Of a stretch of DNA of 34,139 nucleotides, positions 6,709 through 13,551 are shown piece after piece (positions within the stretch are counted from its first letter, which is position 1; each line of letters opens with the position of its first letter). Below the pieces are notes generated by a model. It was not told the origin of the DNA. It ran no database searches and saw only the letters and a program-made list of their open reading frames with translations. The stretch comes from a virus, in IMG/VR virus record IMGVR_UViG_3300033153_007341, positions 1-34,139 of that record; one strand, 5' to 3'. Made by a program: the position numbers and the translations under genes.

Positions 6709-8431
6709 TGTGGGTTCCTTGTGGGGAAGGCGCAAGGCTTAAGGCTTCAGGTTTAAGCGCTTCGCCCTTGAAGATTGTGGCGGTCTCGTTTATGCGGTCT
6801 GCGGCGACCGTGTCGCCCCAGTTGCGTTCGATCCAGGCGACCTCCTCGGCGGTGAACGATTCGCGGCCGAGGATATCGAGCAGCTTGATTCGCGCGGAAG
6901 TGTTGTCGTACTCCCTGGGCGCAGCATGCGACGCCCCTACATCCACATCCTCGCCGCGCCTGCGACCGCCGAGTGACGCGACGGCGATGTCGTCGGTGTC
7001 GCGTCGGAAGCCCTTTAACGGCGGAAGTTTCGGCAGTTCGTTCATTGCTTCCATCGTCGGCGTGTTCACGCGGTGCGCGTATCGCTCGTCATCGTAATCG
7101 CCGCTCGCGACGGCGGGCACGGAATCGACCCGGAACCCGGACTCGTCATCCCTTTCGATCAACGGGCATGCGTAACGCGCGTCTTCGTATTCGACGGTCA
7201 CCTCGTTATCGACGTATGGGTTCATGCGAACGATAACCTTCTTGTCGATAAGCGCGGGGTCCGCCACGCGATACGGATCGCCGTTATAGCTTATCTCCCG
7301 GTCGGGAGTTACGACTCGGGTTTCCGGCTTCAGGTGTATCAACTCGCGGCACACCTCGATGTCCGGCAAGTTGCGGAGCCGCTCGTTCCGTATCGTCGAC
7401 CAGAACGCAGTGCGGGTGTGGCCGTGCCTGGTGTGTTTCTTGGTGGCGTTCAATCGCAAACAATACATCTCGGCAAGCTCGTTCATCTCGCCCAGGTTCT
7501 CTATCCGCTCGAACTTCAACCGGCTCTCGAAGTGCATCTCCCAGATGTTCATAAACCCCTCGACCGCGCCCTTGCGATTCGGGTTTTCCGGCTCATGCAA
7601 ATAAAGGTTGCATTCGAGATGATCTAAAAAATTCGCAAGCATAAAGTTCTTGAAAGCGCCGCCACGATCCGCGCATATCTGAAGCGGGACTCCGCGAAGC
7701 GGGTACCTGTCGGGGTCGGACTTCGGCTGCATAGCCTTGATGATAAATTCAAGCGCGTCGCGCATGTTCTCGCCGGGCGACTCGAAGTACCTCACGTAAA
7801 ACGCGCCGCTGTAATGGTCTATCGCGGCGTACCGCAAAATCTTCTTCCGCTTCGCCAGCCGGTCGATAACCTCGACCTTGTTTTTATTTATCGGGTCGTA
7901 ATATTCGTCAACCTTCAGGCCCTTGCCCTTGAAATAAAACTGGTTGCAGGGAGTGACATCCACCTGCCATTCGTGATTCGGATGGTCGGTGGCAATGTGG
8001 GTGTGGGTGCCGCGATCCATCGCCACCCGCATCTCGCGCTTGCTCATGCCCATTTCGCGCATGTACCGGCATAACGTCGCGGGACTTACCTTCGCGCCGA
8101 TCAGGCCGTTCATCTCGGCAATGTCGAGCGCCACCTCGGCGGGCGCGGTCATCCTCAGCCCTTTGCGCTTGGTCTTTTTGGTCATCGCGATTAACTGCCG
8201 GACTTCATCGCGAGTGAGCGCCCATTTCCCCTTGTCGCTCCGCGCCTTCCGCCCGCTCGACCATCCGCCGCGCTTCGCCAGGTCGTAAACCTTGTTCCGA
8301 CTCCAGCCGGTAAGCTCCATCACGCGCCGGCACATATCGCCACGCTCGCGCGTCGCGCCGCACTGCGCGAACAGCAACGCGATTTCCTTTTCGGGCTTTC
8401 GGGATGTCAGTATTTTGGATAATTCGGTCAT
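6686..8431 (-). CDS. DDE transposase of a Mu/Tn552-type transposable phage
   Basis: The 581-aa protein has HTH-rich N-terminal binding domains (TGWSRNKVYDLAKRGGW near 41-57 and a second one near 100-125), then a catalytic core with D158 (EWQVDVTP), D255 (QICADRGG) and E291 (KGAVEGF). Thirty-five residues separate D255 and E291, the DD(35)E spacing of Tn552, TnsB and retroviral integrases; Mu A has a longer gap. This and the BcepMu gp16-like gene point to a BcepMu-like transposition module. The C-terminal about 25 residues (ALKPEALSLAPSP) are encoded by a heptad repeat array. The ATG at 8431 has no clear Shine-Dalgarno; the preceding gene stops 20 bases upstream, so coupling is likely. Confidence 0.93.
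   Translation of the reverse strand: MTELSKILTSRKPEKEIALLFAQCGATRERGDMCRRVMELTGWSRNKVYDLAKRGGWSSGRKARSDKGKWALTRDEVRQLIAMTKKTKRKGLRMTAPAEVALDIAEMNGLIGAKVSPATLCRYMREMGMSKREMRVAMDRGTHTHIATDHPNHEWQVDVTPCNQFYFKGKGLKVDEYYDPINKNKVEVIDRLAKRKKILRYAAIDHYSGAFYVRYFESPGENMRDALEFIIKAMQPKSDPDRYPLRGVPLQICADRGGAFKNFMLANFLDHLECNLYLHEPENPNRKGAVEGFMNIWEMHFESRLKFERIENLGEMNELAEMYCLRLNATKKHTRHGHTRTAFWSTIRNERLRNLPDIEVCRELIHLKPETRVVTPDREISYNGDPYRVADPALIDKKVIVRMNPYVDNEVTVEYEDARYACPLIERDDESGFRVDSVPAVASGDYDDERYAHRVNTPTMEAMNELPKLPPLKGFRRDTDDIAVASLGGRRRGEDVDVGASHAAPREYDNTSARIKLLDILGRESFTAEEVAWIERNWGDTVAADRINETATIFKGEALKPEALSLAPSPQGTHNVPKIIR
6733..6757. repeat. Heptad array A2, inside the transposase gene
   Basis: About three AGGCTTA-type 7-mers translated in frame as part of the transposase C-terminus (LKPEALSL), just before the MuB start. 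Confidence 0.8.
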
Positions 8432-8442
8432 TGAGTTATGAG

Positions 8443-8460
8443 TCTTGAGCCTTAAGCCTG
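8443..8460. repeat. Heptad array A3
   Basis: A short array whose TTA (8452-8454, TAA on the minus strand) is the stop codon of the preceding gene. Upstream heptads blend into GAGTTAT-GAGTCTT. Confidence 0.75.
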
Positions 8461-9339
8461 GTTCGTCGGTGGTTCGTAAACGCCGTCCTTGACGAGATCG
8501 GCGGCGTGGATACCCTGGGCCGCGTAAACTTCCGAACAGAGCGCGTCCACCTGGTCGCGGAGCGTCGCCACAAAACCGACGAACCGCTTGCGGGTCATCA
8601 GGTTTAGCTTGGGAACGTTTACATCGTTGTGAGATTCGATCATCGCCAGCATGCCCTGTAGCTTCTTCTCGGACTCGTTGATAAACCGGTTCATGGCAAC
8701 GTCGTCAACGCCGCCCTCCTGCATCTCGTCAACCATCCGCTCGAGGTCCACGTTTTTCTTGCGTAAATCGTCGACTTGCTTCTTAGCGTCGCCAATCCGC
8801 TTGTCCTGCTTGCGGGCAAGTTTCTTGATCTCGTCGAACGTCATACGGTCTATCTCGTCCACCGGAGCGCCGCGCAACATTCCCGACTTCTCCGCTTCGC
8901 GCAGTTCGCTCTCCGAAACGTTCAAAGCCATCAAGCGCCGCACTGACCCGAGACTCTCGCGGATGCGTGGAACCTCGGCAAAGCGGCGGGCAAGCTCCAT
9001 CAACGTATAAGCCCAGGAGCGACCGATTCCAATATCTTTTTCGCAGAGGTTCAGCCAATCCTTTTGCGGTTCTTTTTCGCGCAACAGAATGAGGCGATTG
9101 CCCAGCTCGAAACCGGCTTCGCCCATACGGTTGTTAAGGAACTTGCATTCGGCGACAATGCGGTCGCGTTGATACGGCAGGTTCTCGGTGTAGGGCACAA
9201 GCGCCAGTTCGAGCGCTTTGTCCTTTTCCGCCTTCTCGATATTGGCGAGGTCGAGCTTCGAGACTTTAGGCGTCGAGGCTTTAGGCTTCAGGCTTGAGGC
9301 TTTAGTGTTCTTTTTTCCGTTGGTCTTTTTACGCGGCAT
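8452..9339 (-). CDS. Coiled-coil early protein, DUF3102-like
   Basis: The 295-aa protein has a Lys-rich N-terminus, then a segment resembling DUF3102 phage proteins (CKFLNNRMGEAGFELGNRLILLREKEPQKDWLNLCEKDIGIGRSWAYTLMELARRF, residues about 65-120) and a long predicted coiled coil (KKLARKQDKRIGDAKKQVDDLRKKN and on, about 170-210). Residues about 10-28 (SSLKPKASTPKVSK) are encoded by a heptad repeat array, and the stop codon comes from another, so repeats have probably grown into both ends. No catalytic motif is seen. DUF3102-like proteins in other mobile elements have ParB-like or regulatory roles; function here is unknown. Confidence 0.75.
   Translation of the reverse strand: MPRKKTNGKKNTKASSLKPKASTPKVSKLDLANIEKAEKDKALELALVPYTENLPYQRDRIVAECKFLNNRMGEAGFELGNRLILLREKEPQKDWLNLCEKDIGIGRSWAYTLMELARRFAEVPRIRESLGSVRRLMALNVSESELREAEKSGMLRGAPVDEIDRMTFDEIKKLARKQDKRIGDAKKQVDDLRKKNVDLERMVDEMQEGGVDDVAMNRFINESEKKLQGMLAMIESHNDVNVPKLNLMTRKRFVGFVATLRDQVDALCSEVYAAQGIHAADLVKDGVYEPPTNQA
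9261..9305. repeat. Heptad array A4, inside a coding N-terminus
   Basis: About six 7-mers of the AGGCTTT/AGGCTTC/AGGCTTG type lie within the N-terminal coding part of the gene ending at 8452. Confidence 0.8.
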
Positions 9340-9353
9340 TTTCTTCCCCTTTC

Positions 9354-9382
9354 ATACTTTACACTTCACACTTTATACTTTC
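9354..9382. repeat. Heptad array E1 (AAGTATG family)
   Basis: On the minus strand this reads AAGTATA-AAGTGTG-AAGTGTA-AAGTATG: four 7-mers of a second family, between two early genes. Similar arrays occur near 16028 and 25280. Confidence 0.8.
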
Positions 9383-9724
9383 TTAACCTTCCATTTCATT
9401 CAGCATTTCGAGTTGACCGCACAGCTCGAGCACCCAGCGGCTTTTATCGTAAGTCCGCAGCACCTTCGCCAGGCTGATAATCCTGTTGCGTATTTGCTTT
9501 GCGGCGACGCGCCGGTCTTCTTCATCGACGATCATATATATGCCGGGCTTCGATCCGCAGGCCGAGCCGATCTGATAGCCATCGAGAATAAGCTCGCGCT
9601 TGACGTTCTGGACTTCACGAGTGCTCGTGCGCAGGAAGTAGGCGAGCTTGGGCAGCGGGATCGCGTTGTGGCGACCTCGGTGCAGGTTAAGCATCGCGAG
9701 CATCTGCGCGTGGGGTGTCGTCAT
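9383..9724 (-). CDS. Winged-helix-like early protein
   Basis: This 113-aa protein begins MTTPHAQMLAMLNLHRGRHNAIPLPKLAYFL, followed by RTSTREVQNVKRELILDGYQIGS: a winged-helix DNA-binding pattern resembling the 'helix-turn-helix plus wing' of phage replication and regulatory proteins. The rest is helical with no known motif. Its start overlaps the stop of the next gene upstream by ATGA, so the two are translated together. No partner beyond that operon context can be named. Confidence 0.7.
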   Translation of the reverse strand: MTTPHAQMLAMLNLHRGRHNAIPLPKLAYFLRTSTREVQNVKRELILDGYQIGSACGSKPGIYMIVDEEDRRVAAKQIRNRIISLAKVLRTYDKSRWVLELCGQLEMLNEMEG

Positions 9725-10071
9725 TTTTCTTCCACAGATTCCGCGGATGGCATAGATTGCTTTTTATTTTCTGCGAAATCTGCGTCATCTGTGGATTTGA
9801 TTTGAACCGCCGGGGCGGTGGTTAATGTGTTGAGCCGGTCGAGGAAAGACGCTTGAGCGGTGACGAGCAGGCCGAGGAAGTCTTCACTAAGACGCCATGC
9901 GCCGTTCGGCTGCGCGTGGATGAGTCCCTCGGCGGACACGTCTCTCAGCACGCGGAGCGCCTTCTGGTAATCCCATTTATGCTTATTGGCGATCTCGCGA
10001 GAGGTGATCCCGTACCAGTCGTTCTCGGCGAGCATGATTAAAACGCTTATGCCGTCCGCAAAGTCAGCCAT
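9721..10071 (-). CDS. Winged-helix regulator-like early protein
   Basis: Residues 1-70 (DGISVLIMLAENDWYGITSREIANKHKWDYQKALRVLRDVSAEGLIHAQPNGAWRLSEDF) form an IclR/MarR-type winged helix. The ATG at 10071 follows AAGGGGAAAACT. The C-terminal 25 residues (STDDADFAENKKQ and on) are encoded by a period-9 repeat (9732-9797) that is also found untranslated at 25825-25896, so the tail is probably an extension by repeat sequence and not a conserved part. ATGA overlap joins it to the gene downstream. Confidence 0.72.
   Translation of the reverse strand: MADFADGISVLIMLAENDWYGITSREIANKHKWDYQKALRVLRDVSAEGLIHAQPNGAWRLSEDFLGLLVTAQASFLDRLNTLTTAPAVQIKSTDDADFAENKKQSMPSAESVEEK
9732..9797. repeat. Period-9 repeat B1, inside a coding C-terminus
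   Basis: Nonamers of the type CACAGATGA/CGCAGATTT, read in frame as three-residue repeats (TDD-ADF-AEN). Related copies are at 20372-20418 (coding) and 25825-25896 (non-coding). Confidence 0.75.
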
Positions 10072-10087
10072 AGTTTTCCCCTTTCTT

Positions 10088-10120
10088 CCTGAAGCCTAAA
10101 GCCTTAAGCCTTAAGCCTGA
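10088..10120. repeat. Heptad array A5
   Basis: About four to five AAGCCTN 7-mers. The TAA stop of the 59-aa gene (10111-10113, minus strand) lies inside the array. Confidence 0.85.
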
Positions 10121-10290
10121 CTCACTTGCCGACGAGGGCACTCGCGGCATTTAATGTGAAGCGGGTCGGCAACCTGGTCGCAAATCGCCTGGCTGACAAA
10201 GCCCTGCATCATCGGGCAGAAATTACCTTGCCAGTAACGCGCCCTGACGTGTTCCTCAAAATCCTTTTCCTTCTTTGTGGGTTCTTCCAT
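10111..10290 (-). CDS. 59-aa cysteine-rich early protein
   Basis: This small gene starts with ATG at 10290, seven bases after GGAGG, and ends in a TAA supplied by a heptad array. The product has four cysteines (C25, C37, C48, C51; the last pair as CREC), a spacing that could bind one zinc ion. Basic residues follow the last pair (PRRQ). It is the second gene of the early operon. A small zinc protein here could bind DNA or RNA, but no family is recognised. A plus-strand frame over the same stretch lacks a ribosome site and is treated as a shadow. Confidence 0.65.
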   Translation of the reverse strand: MEEPTKKEKDFEEHVRARYWQGNFCPMMQGFVSQAICDQVADPLHIKCRECPRRQVSQA

Positions 10291-10370
10291 GTGGGTTCCT
10301 CCGTTTTGAGTTATTGGTTGTGAGCCATGAGCTTAAATATCGTTTGACTAAACGAATGCTCCGTGATAAT

Positions 10371-10407
10371 CTTAGCCTTATGCCTGAGGCCTGAAGCCTT
10401 AAGCCTG
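10371..10407. repeat. Heptad array A6
   Basis: Five 7-mers of the type GCCTTAT/GCCTGAG/GCCTGAA, non-coding. Confidence 0.8.
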
Positions 10408-10453
10408 TTTTGTGTTGGGTGGAAAATTCCGTGAATGAACTTAGAGAACGCAA

Positions 10454-10473
10454 GGGCGCAATGAATTGCGCCC
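10454..10473. repeat. Palindrome D1 (GGGGCG hairpin family)
   Basis: GGGCGCAAT-GA-ATTGCGCCC is a perfect 9-bp inverted repeat followed by CTAC. A second hairpin with the same outer GGGGCG/CGCCCC arms but a different centre lies at 22913. Confidence 0.8.
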
Positions 10474-10574
10474 CTACGGGGATATACGTCGGCGCGGCGG
10501 GGAGTGCATCCGCCGCGCCACCGGAAAGGAGAAATGCTGTGCCGCATGCCGCTGCGGCTGCCGGAAAAAAACGT

Positions 10575-10606
10575 CTGAGGCCTAAAGCCTTGAGCCTTAA
10601 GCCTTC
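10575..10606. repeat. Heptad array A7
   Basis: Four to five 7-mers of the GCCTAAA/GCCTTGA/GCCTTAA type directly downstream (minus strand) of the gp16-like regulator gene. Confidence 0.8.
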
Positions 10607-10609
10607 TTA

Positions 10610-10822
10610 TCATGCCGCCTCCCGAAGTAGCTCGCCTATCGCCTGCTCGACAATCTCGCTGTTGCGCTTGCCCGCAAACCACATCGAAGCAAACTGTGGA
10701 GTCACGCCCGCTATGGCCGCTACCGCCTCGTTTGGGCGGTATCCAATCAACTCAAGCTTGTGCTTGAGTCGAATGCGTTTTGGGCTTCTGGGAGGCATAC
10801 GAATTAAAGTATTTGGAATCAT
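10610..10822 (-). CDS. BcepMu gp16-like HTH regulator
   Basis: The segment YRPNEAVAAIAGVTPQFASMWFAGKRNSEIVEQAIGELL matches the phage-associated BcepMu gp16 family (TIGR04111) closely: a small helix-turn-helix protein at the head of the early operon in BcepMu-like transposable phages. It probably controls the early/lysogenic switch together with the divergent repressor. The first ATG (10822) lies almost at the predicted transcription start, so it may be leaderless; an internal ATG at 10798 (MPPRSPKRIRL) would leave a normal gp16 domain but has no Shine-Dalgarno either. Confidence 0.82.
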   Translation of the reverse strand: MIPNTLIRMPPRSPKRIRLKHKLELIGYRPNEAVAAIAGVTPQFASMWFAGKRNSEIVEQAIGELLREAA

Positions 10823-10829
10823 GGTTTAA

Positions 10830-10858
10830 AAGGTAACTAAGTATTTTACACTTGTCAA
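10830..10858 (-). promoter_or_regulatory. Early promoter
   Basis: On the minus strand TTGACA (10858-10853) is followed after 17 bases by TACCTT (10835-10830). The predicted transcript begins at about 10823, on top of the first ATG of the gp16-like gene. The spacer contains ACTTAG-TTAC and an AAGT/ACTT dyad, and may hold the repressor operator. Confidence 0.6.
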
Positions 10859-10875
10859 GGGGGAGGATAAAGAAT

Positions 10876-11340
10876 TTGGAAGAAATATTAAATAAGGAAG
10901 ATATCGCAAAGCTGGTTGATGTTATTGCGGGCGGGAACATGGAGAAATTCGGACGAGCCCTTGACGTATCGGGCGCTGCCGTTAAACATTGGATTTCTGG
11001 CACATCCAAGCCTCAAAAGAAAAAAATGAAAACCCTTCTCGAAATGCGCCGCCACACGAAGGAATGTCCTGAGAATCCCGAATTAGCCTTGACAGAACCT
11101 TTCAAGCAGGATAGAGTCAAAGAAGGTGTGGGGGATTATCCATTGGGCCAAAGCACACCATACACACCCTCCCAATTAAAACACCAGGCGCGTTCAATAG
11201 CGGATGAGGTATACAACACCCTGTCACCCGATAGGCGTGAACAGGTAGATAAATTATTCGTGGCTGAGGTTATGAAAGCTCGCGTCGAGCAGGACTATGA
11301 GGAAGTAAAACACGTCGAGGGGAAGGAGGCCGAACCGTGA
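10876..11340 (+). CDS. Phage repressor-like HTH protein
   Basis: The N-terminus LEEILNKEDIAKLVDVIAGGNMEKFGRALDVSGAAVKHWISGTSKPQKKKMKTLLEM is an XRE/Cro-type helix-turn-helix with the recognition helix in SGAAVKHWI. The rest (154 aa total) has no peptidase motif of LexA/CI type, so induction by self-cleavage is not evident. I place the start at the TTG at 10876, nine bases after GGGGGAGG; a TTG at 10852 precedes that site and is less likely. It diverges from the gp16-like gene, the classic place for the lysogeny repressor. Its stop overlaps the GTG of the next gene. Confidence 0.75.
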   Translation: MEEILNKEDIAKLVDVIAGGNMEKFGRALDVSGAAVKHWISGTSKPQKKKMKTLLEMRRHTKECPENPELALTEPFKQDRVKEGVGDYPLGQSTPYTPSQLKHQARSIADEVYNTLSPDRREQVDKLFVAEVMKARVEQDYEEVKHVEGKEAEP

Positions 11341-11927
11341 GAAAAGTTGGTTTGATCGTAGCGATGGTTCTGGTGTTTTCGTTGGCTCATTCCAAGCCGC
11401 CCGACCCCGGCGGATACCAGGGCGCAAAGTGGGGGATGTCTCCAAAAGAAGTGAAGTCCGCTTTTCCGGGGAAAAAATGGAAGGGAAAAGCAAAGCGCGG
11501 GTATACTTATTATTACGATAAATTGATAAAGATAAAGGTGGCGGTTGGTTTTTATTTTGATGCGAAGGAAAAGAGATTATGGAAGGTGGGAATAACGCCA
11601 ATGCCAATGATGGGTGTGACGGTGAGCGGTTCGCCGTATGGCCCTTTATATACTTACAAGCAGCTTAAAGTGGCGATGCGGAAAAAGTATGGGGAACCGA
11701 AACGGAGCGATTGTGTAAATAGATCGGGGACGGTGGATTTGGATGCGGCTATCGTGGCGGGACAAGCGCGGTGTTTTGACGAGTGGGAGTTGGGGGAGAC
11801 TTTGATTGTTTTGCAGGCGCAAATGAGGTATGGGCCGTTTGGCGGCATGATGTGGGATGAGATGATTAAATATGAAATGAAAAATAAGATTACGGAAGAT
11901 GCTCCCAACGTTGAAGATAAAATCTAA
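11337..11927 (+). CDS. Secreted protein coupled to the repressor
   Basis: The 196-aa product begins MRKVGLIVAMVLVFSLAHSKPP, a signal peptide with cleavage probable after AHS. The mature part starts GGYQGAKWGMSPKEVKSAFPG, a 'WGM(S/T)xxEV' segment I associate with small periplasmic domains in many Gram-negative bacteria, and has two cysteines that could pair. It starts with GTG at 11337 inside the repressor's stop (GTGA), seven bases after AAGGAGG. Being translated with the repressor, it should be made in lysogens, which suggests a lysogenic conversion or superinfection-exclusion role; this is inference. Confidence 0.72.
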   Translation: MRKVGLIVAMVLVFSLAHSKPPDPGGYQGAKWGMSPKEVKSAFPGKKWKGKAKRGYTYYYDKLIKIKVAVGFYFDAKEKRLWKVGITPMPMMGVTVSGSPYGPLYTYKQLKVAMRKKYGEPKRSDCVNRSGTVDLDAAIVAGQARCFDEWELGETLIVLQAQMRYGPFGGMMWDEMIKYEMKNKITEDAPNVEDKI

Positions 11928-11964
11928 AGCGTAACCCGGTATTATTTTCTATTACAAGGAACGA

Positions 11965-11989
11965 GTCCAACCCTCTGGACACCTTTTTT
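11965..11989 (+). terminator. Weak terminator after the repressor operon
   Basis: GTCCA-6 nt-TGGAC is followed by ACC and a run of six T. The stem is only five pairs, so termination may be partial. Confidence 0.4.
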
Positions 11990-12023
11990 ATATAAACCGA
12001 ATCCCGCCTATCAGTATTATAGG

Positions 12024-12057
12024 AAGGCTTTAGGCTTCAGGCCCTAGACTTCAGGCC
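12024..12057. repeat. Heptad array A8
   Basis: Four to five 7-mers of the AGGCTTT/AGGCTTC/AGGCCCT type, in the gap between the repressor operon and the next promoter. Confidence 0.75.
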
Positions 12058-12139
12058 AGGCGCGGGAAATAAATTTCTTGTTTTTCCTAAGTACCTGATA
12101 TCATTGTGAAAAAAAATTTCAAAAAAAGCTCCCAGGGGG

Positions 12140-12167
12140 TTGACAAATATAGGTTATATGCTACAAT
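12140..12167 (+). promoter_or_regulatory. Strong sigma-70-type promoter
   Basis: TTGACA at 12140-12145 and TACAAT at 12162-12167 are 16 bases apart. The transcript would start near 12174 and reach the ATG at 12198, which has AAAGGAG upstream. It is the best match to a housekeeping promoter in the window and drives the three small genes up to the terminator at 13432. Confidence 0.8.
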
Positions 12168-12197
12168 AGAAGCATCAACGAGAGAAAGGAGAAGACA

Positions 12198-12581
12198 ATG
12201 AAAAATTTGAGAGAGGAATTAACAATGGTAATTGAGAATGCAGGAGAGTCGTTTGTCATGCCTATCATCACACCTCACGCGCCACAAAAATCAATATGCA
12301 CCGAGCTGGATTGCAACAACGTCATTTCCGAGCGGCTACAACGCACACACACTAACGGCTGCATGGTTTTATGTGAGGATTGCTGGATGAAAACAAACGC
12401 GCGGATATACCGAGTGACCGAGCCGGTCACATTCAAAACCGTGCTGGCGGCGATCCACGAGGCGGAGCGTCGTGAGGCGGCGATGCCTAAAAAATGCGAT
12501 GTTTGCGGCGACGATGAATTTGTGCAGTGGGTGTCAGGGGCGGGCCGCTATTTATGTGAAAAACACCAGGATGATTACTGA
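12198..12581 (+). CDS. Cysteine-rich protein, possible zinc binding
   Basis: The 127-aa protein carries several cysteine pairs: CTELDC, CMVLCEDC and, at the C-terminus, KKCDVCGDDEF with YLCEKH. The last group looks like a small zinc ribbon. A ribosome site AAGGAG precedes the ATG. It is the first gene behind a strong promoter and is followed by two further small genes ending at a terminator, a typical place for middle regulators or moron genes. No family is recognised. Confidence 0.65.
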   Translation: MKNLREELTMVIENAGESFVMPIITPHAPQKSICTELDCNNVISERLQRTHTNGCMVLCEDCWMKTNARIYRVTEPVTFKTVLAAIHEAERREAAMPKKCDVCGDDEFVQWVSGAGRYLCEKHQDDY

Positions 12582-12594
12582 GAGGGAGAAGACA

Positions 12595-12981
12595 GTGAGG
12601 ACAATACACAAAAAAAATGGTGAGGTGGTGGCGGAAATAATTGGAGAATCGGCCAATTTGTTTCTGGGTTTTGAGGAGGCCACATGGGATTTTCTCTATG
12701 AACCCGATGGCCGACCGCTACGTGTGGGCGACGAGGGATGCCTCGTTGAACGAACCGACAATAAAAACAATCTGCTGTCGGTAGCATTGTGGGATATGCC
12801 CGACGGCATACCGGGTAATTTAAATCCCGCTATTTGTAAACTGTGGGGGAGCCGTGGCGTCGACTGTGACATTAGCCGTGACGCATACGGTTGGCGTCGG
12901 GTTTTGAGCATTACACCCCGCAAGCGCGGGTCTGGGATGCGGATATTATTTTCTCGCGCGAGGGATGTAAACGATGGTTGA
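12595..12981 (+). CDS. Unknown small protein
   Basis: I place the start at GTG 12595 (VRTIHKKNGEVVAEIIG), preceded by GAGGGAGAAGACA; the open frame extends further upstream through the previous gene, but that part is a shadow. The 128-aa product has no recognised motif. It seems beta-rich with the segments FLGFEEATWDFLY and LRVGDEGCLVERTDN. Its end overlaps the next gene by eight bases. Confidence 0.6.
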   Translation: MRTIHKKNGEVVAEIIGESANLFLGFEEATWDFLYEPDGRPLRVGDEGCLVERTDNKNNLLSVALWDMPDGIPGNLNPAICKLWGSRGVDCDISRDAYGWRRVLSITPRKRGSGMRILFSRARDVNDG

Positions 12982-13405
12982 TAAACTGATCGTGGAAAAT
13001 ATCAGGCTACTCGAGGCGGAAAATTTAAAATCCCGCCTCGGGCATTACTCCGAATGGGACGGTGTTTGCGCGCAATGCGGTCACAGTTATTTCGAGTGTC
13101 GCGGCAACTGCACCTGCCTCGCCTGTAACGCACAGCGCCAACAGGAAATTGAAAGCGGCCTTGCATTTTCCGAGGACGTTATCGACCTGCCGTGGCTGCG
13201 TGGGGAACTCGAAAAACTAAAACACCCTACGCCCCTCGCGAAAATCCTAGCGGAGAAAAAAATCACACAGGTTAAATTCGCGGAGATGGTCGGCGTATCA
13301 CAGCCCACCGTCCAGGCGCACATTAGTGGCCGCACGCGCATGCGGTCCGACACTATCAAAAAATACGCCGAGGCTCTCGGCGTCGACCCTGGCTTTTTGT
13401 TGTAA
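12974..13405 (+). CDS. Zinc-finger and XRE helix-turn-helix regulator
   Basis: The 143-aa protein joins an N-terminal cysteine cluster (CAQCGHSYFECRGNCTCLAC, residues about 32-51, seven of its residues Cys/His) to a C-terminal XRE HTH (AEKKITQVKFAEMVGVSQPTVQAHISGRTRMRSDTIKKYAEALGV). The HTH resembles HigA-like antitoxins and phage Cro proteins. No toxin gene precedes it. As the last gene before a strong terminator and upstream of the late genes, it may be the middle/late regulator, which would fill the place of Mor or C in Mu. Confidence 0.75.
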   Translation: MVDKLIVENIRLLEAENLKSRLGHYSEWDGVCAQCGHSYFECRGNCTCLACNAQRQQEIESGLAFSEDVIDLPWLRGELEKLKHPTPLAKILAEKKITQVKFAEMVGVSQPTVQAHISGRTRMRSDTIKKYAEALGVDPGFLL

Positions 13406-13422
13406 GCCGGCAAGATGCCAGC
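13406..13422. repeat. Hairpin F1
   Basis: GCCGGC-AAGAT-GCCAGC, an imperfect copy of the hairpin at 14180 (GCCGGC-AAGAT-GCCGGC). Confidence 0.6.
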
Positions 13423-13431
13423 GCTACAATT

Positions 13432-13455
13432 GCCGCCCGATCTGGGCGGCTTTTT
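13432..13455 (+). terminator. Rho-independent terminator
   Basis: The stem GCCGCCC-GATCT-GGGCGGC is perfect over seven GC pairs and is followed by TTTTT. It ends the transcript of the three small genes, so the late genes need their own promoter or antitermination. Confidence 0.9.
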
Positions 13456-13459
13456 CTTA

Positions 13460-13492
13460 CCTAAAGCCTCAAGCCTGAAGCCTGAAGCCTTC
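13460..13492. repeat. Heptad array A9
   Basis: Four to five 7-mers (GCCTCAA, GCCTGAA), directly after the terminator. Confidence 0.85.
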
Positions 13493-13534
13493 TTACGGGA
13501 CATAACCTTCTTTTTAATTTCAAGCACTTAAGTA

Positions 13535-13551
13535 ACTTATGTCGCATAAGT
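13535..13551. promoter_or_regulatory. Palindromic operator-like site before the lysis and late genes
   Basis: ACTTATG-TCG-CATAAGT is a perfect 7-bp inverted repeat with a 3-base centre, in the 288-base gap between the terminator and the first late gene. It shares GTAACTTA-like bases with the early promoter region (GTAACTAAG at 10833). It is a candidate binding site for a phage regulator of late transcription. No good sigma-70 promoter is seen nearby. Confidence 0.5.

Larger units (their letters stand above)
10291..10609. other. Repeat-filled gap in the early operon
   Basis: No convincing gene is seen in this 319-base stretch. It holds two heptad arrays (10371-10407, 10575-10606), a 20-bp palindrome (10454-10473) with the GGGGCG-type hairpin motif, and GC-rich filler. 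Reading frames crossing it on either strand have compositions dictated by the repeats. It is the largest non-coding interval within the early operon and would be part of its leader transcript. Confidence 0.6.

Noticed and set aside
10126-10323. Plus-strand 65-codon frame
   Set aside because: The minus strand has a 59-codon gene with GGAGG and operon context; the plus frame has no ribosome site.
12974-13405. HigA-like antitoxin of a toxin-antitoxin pair
   Set aside because: No HigB-like toxin is next to it and the N-terminal zinc cluster is unlike HigA.
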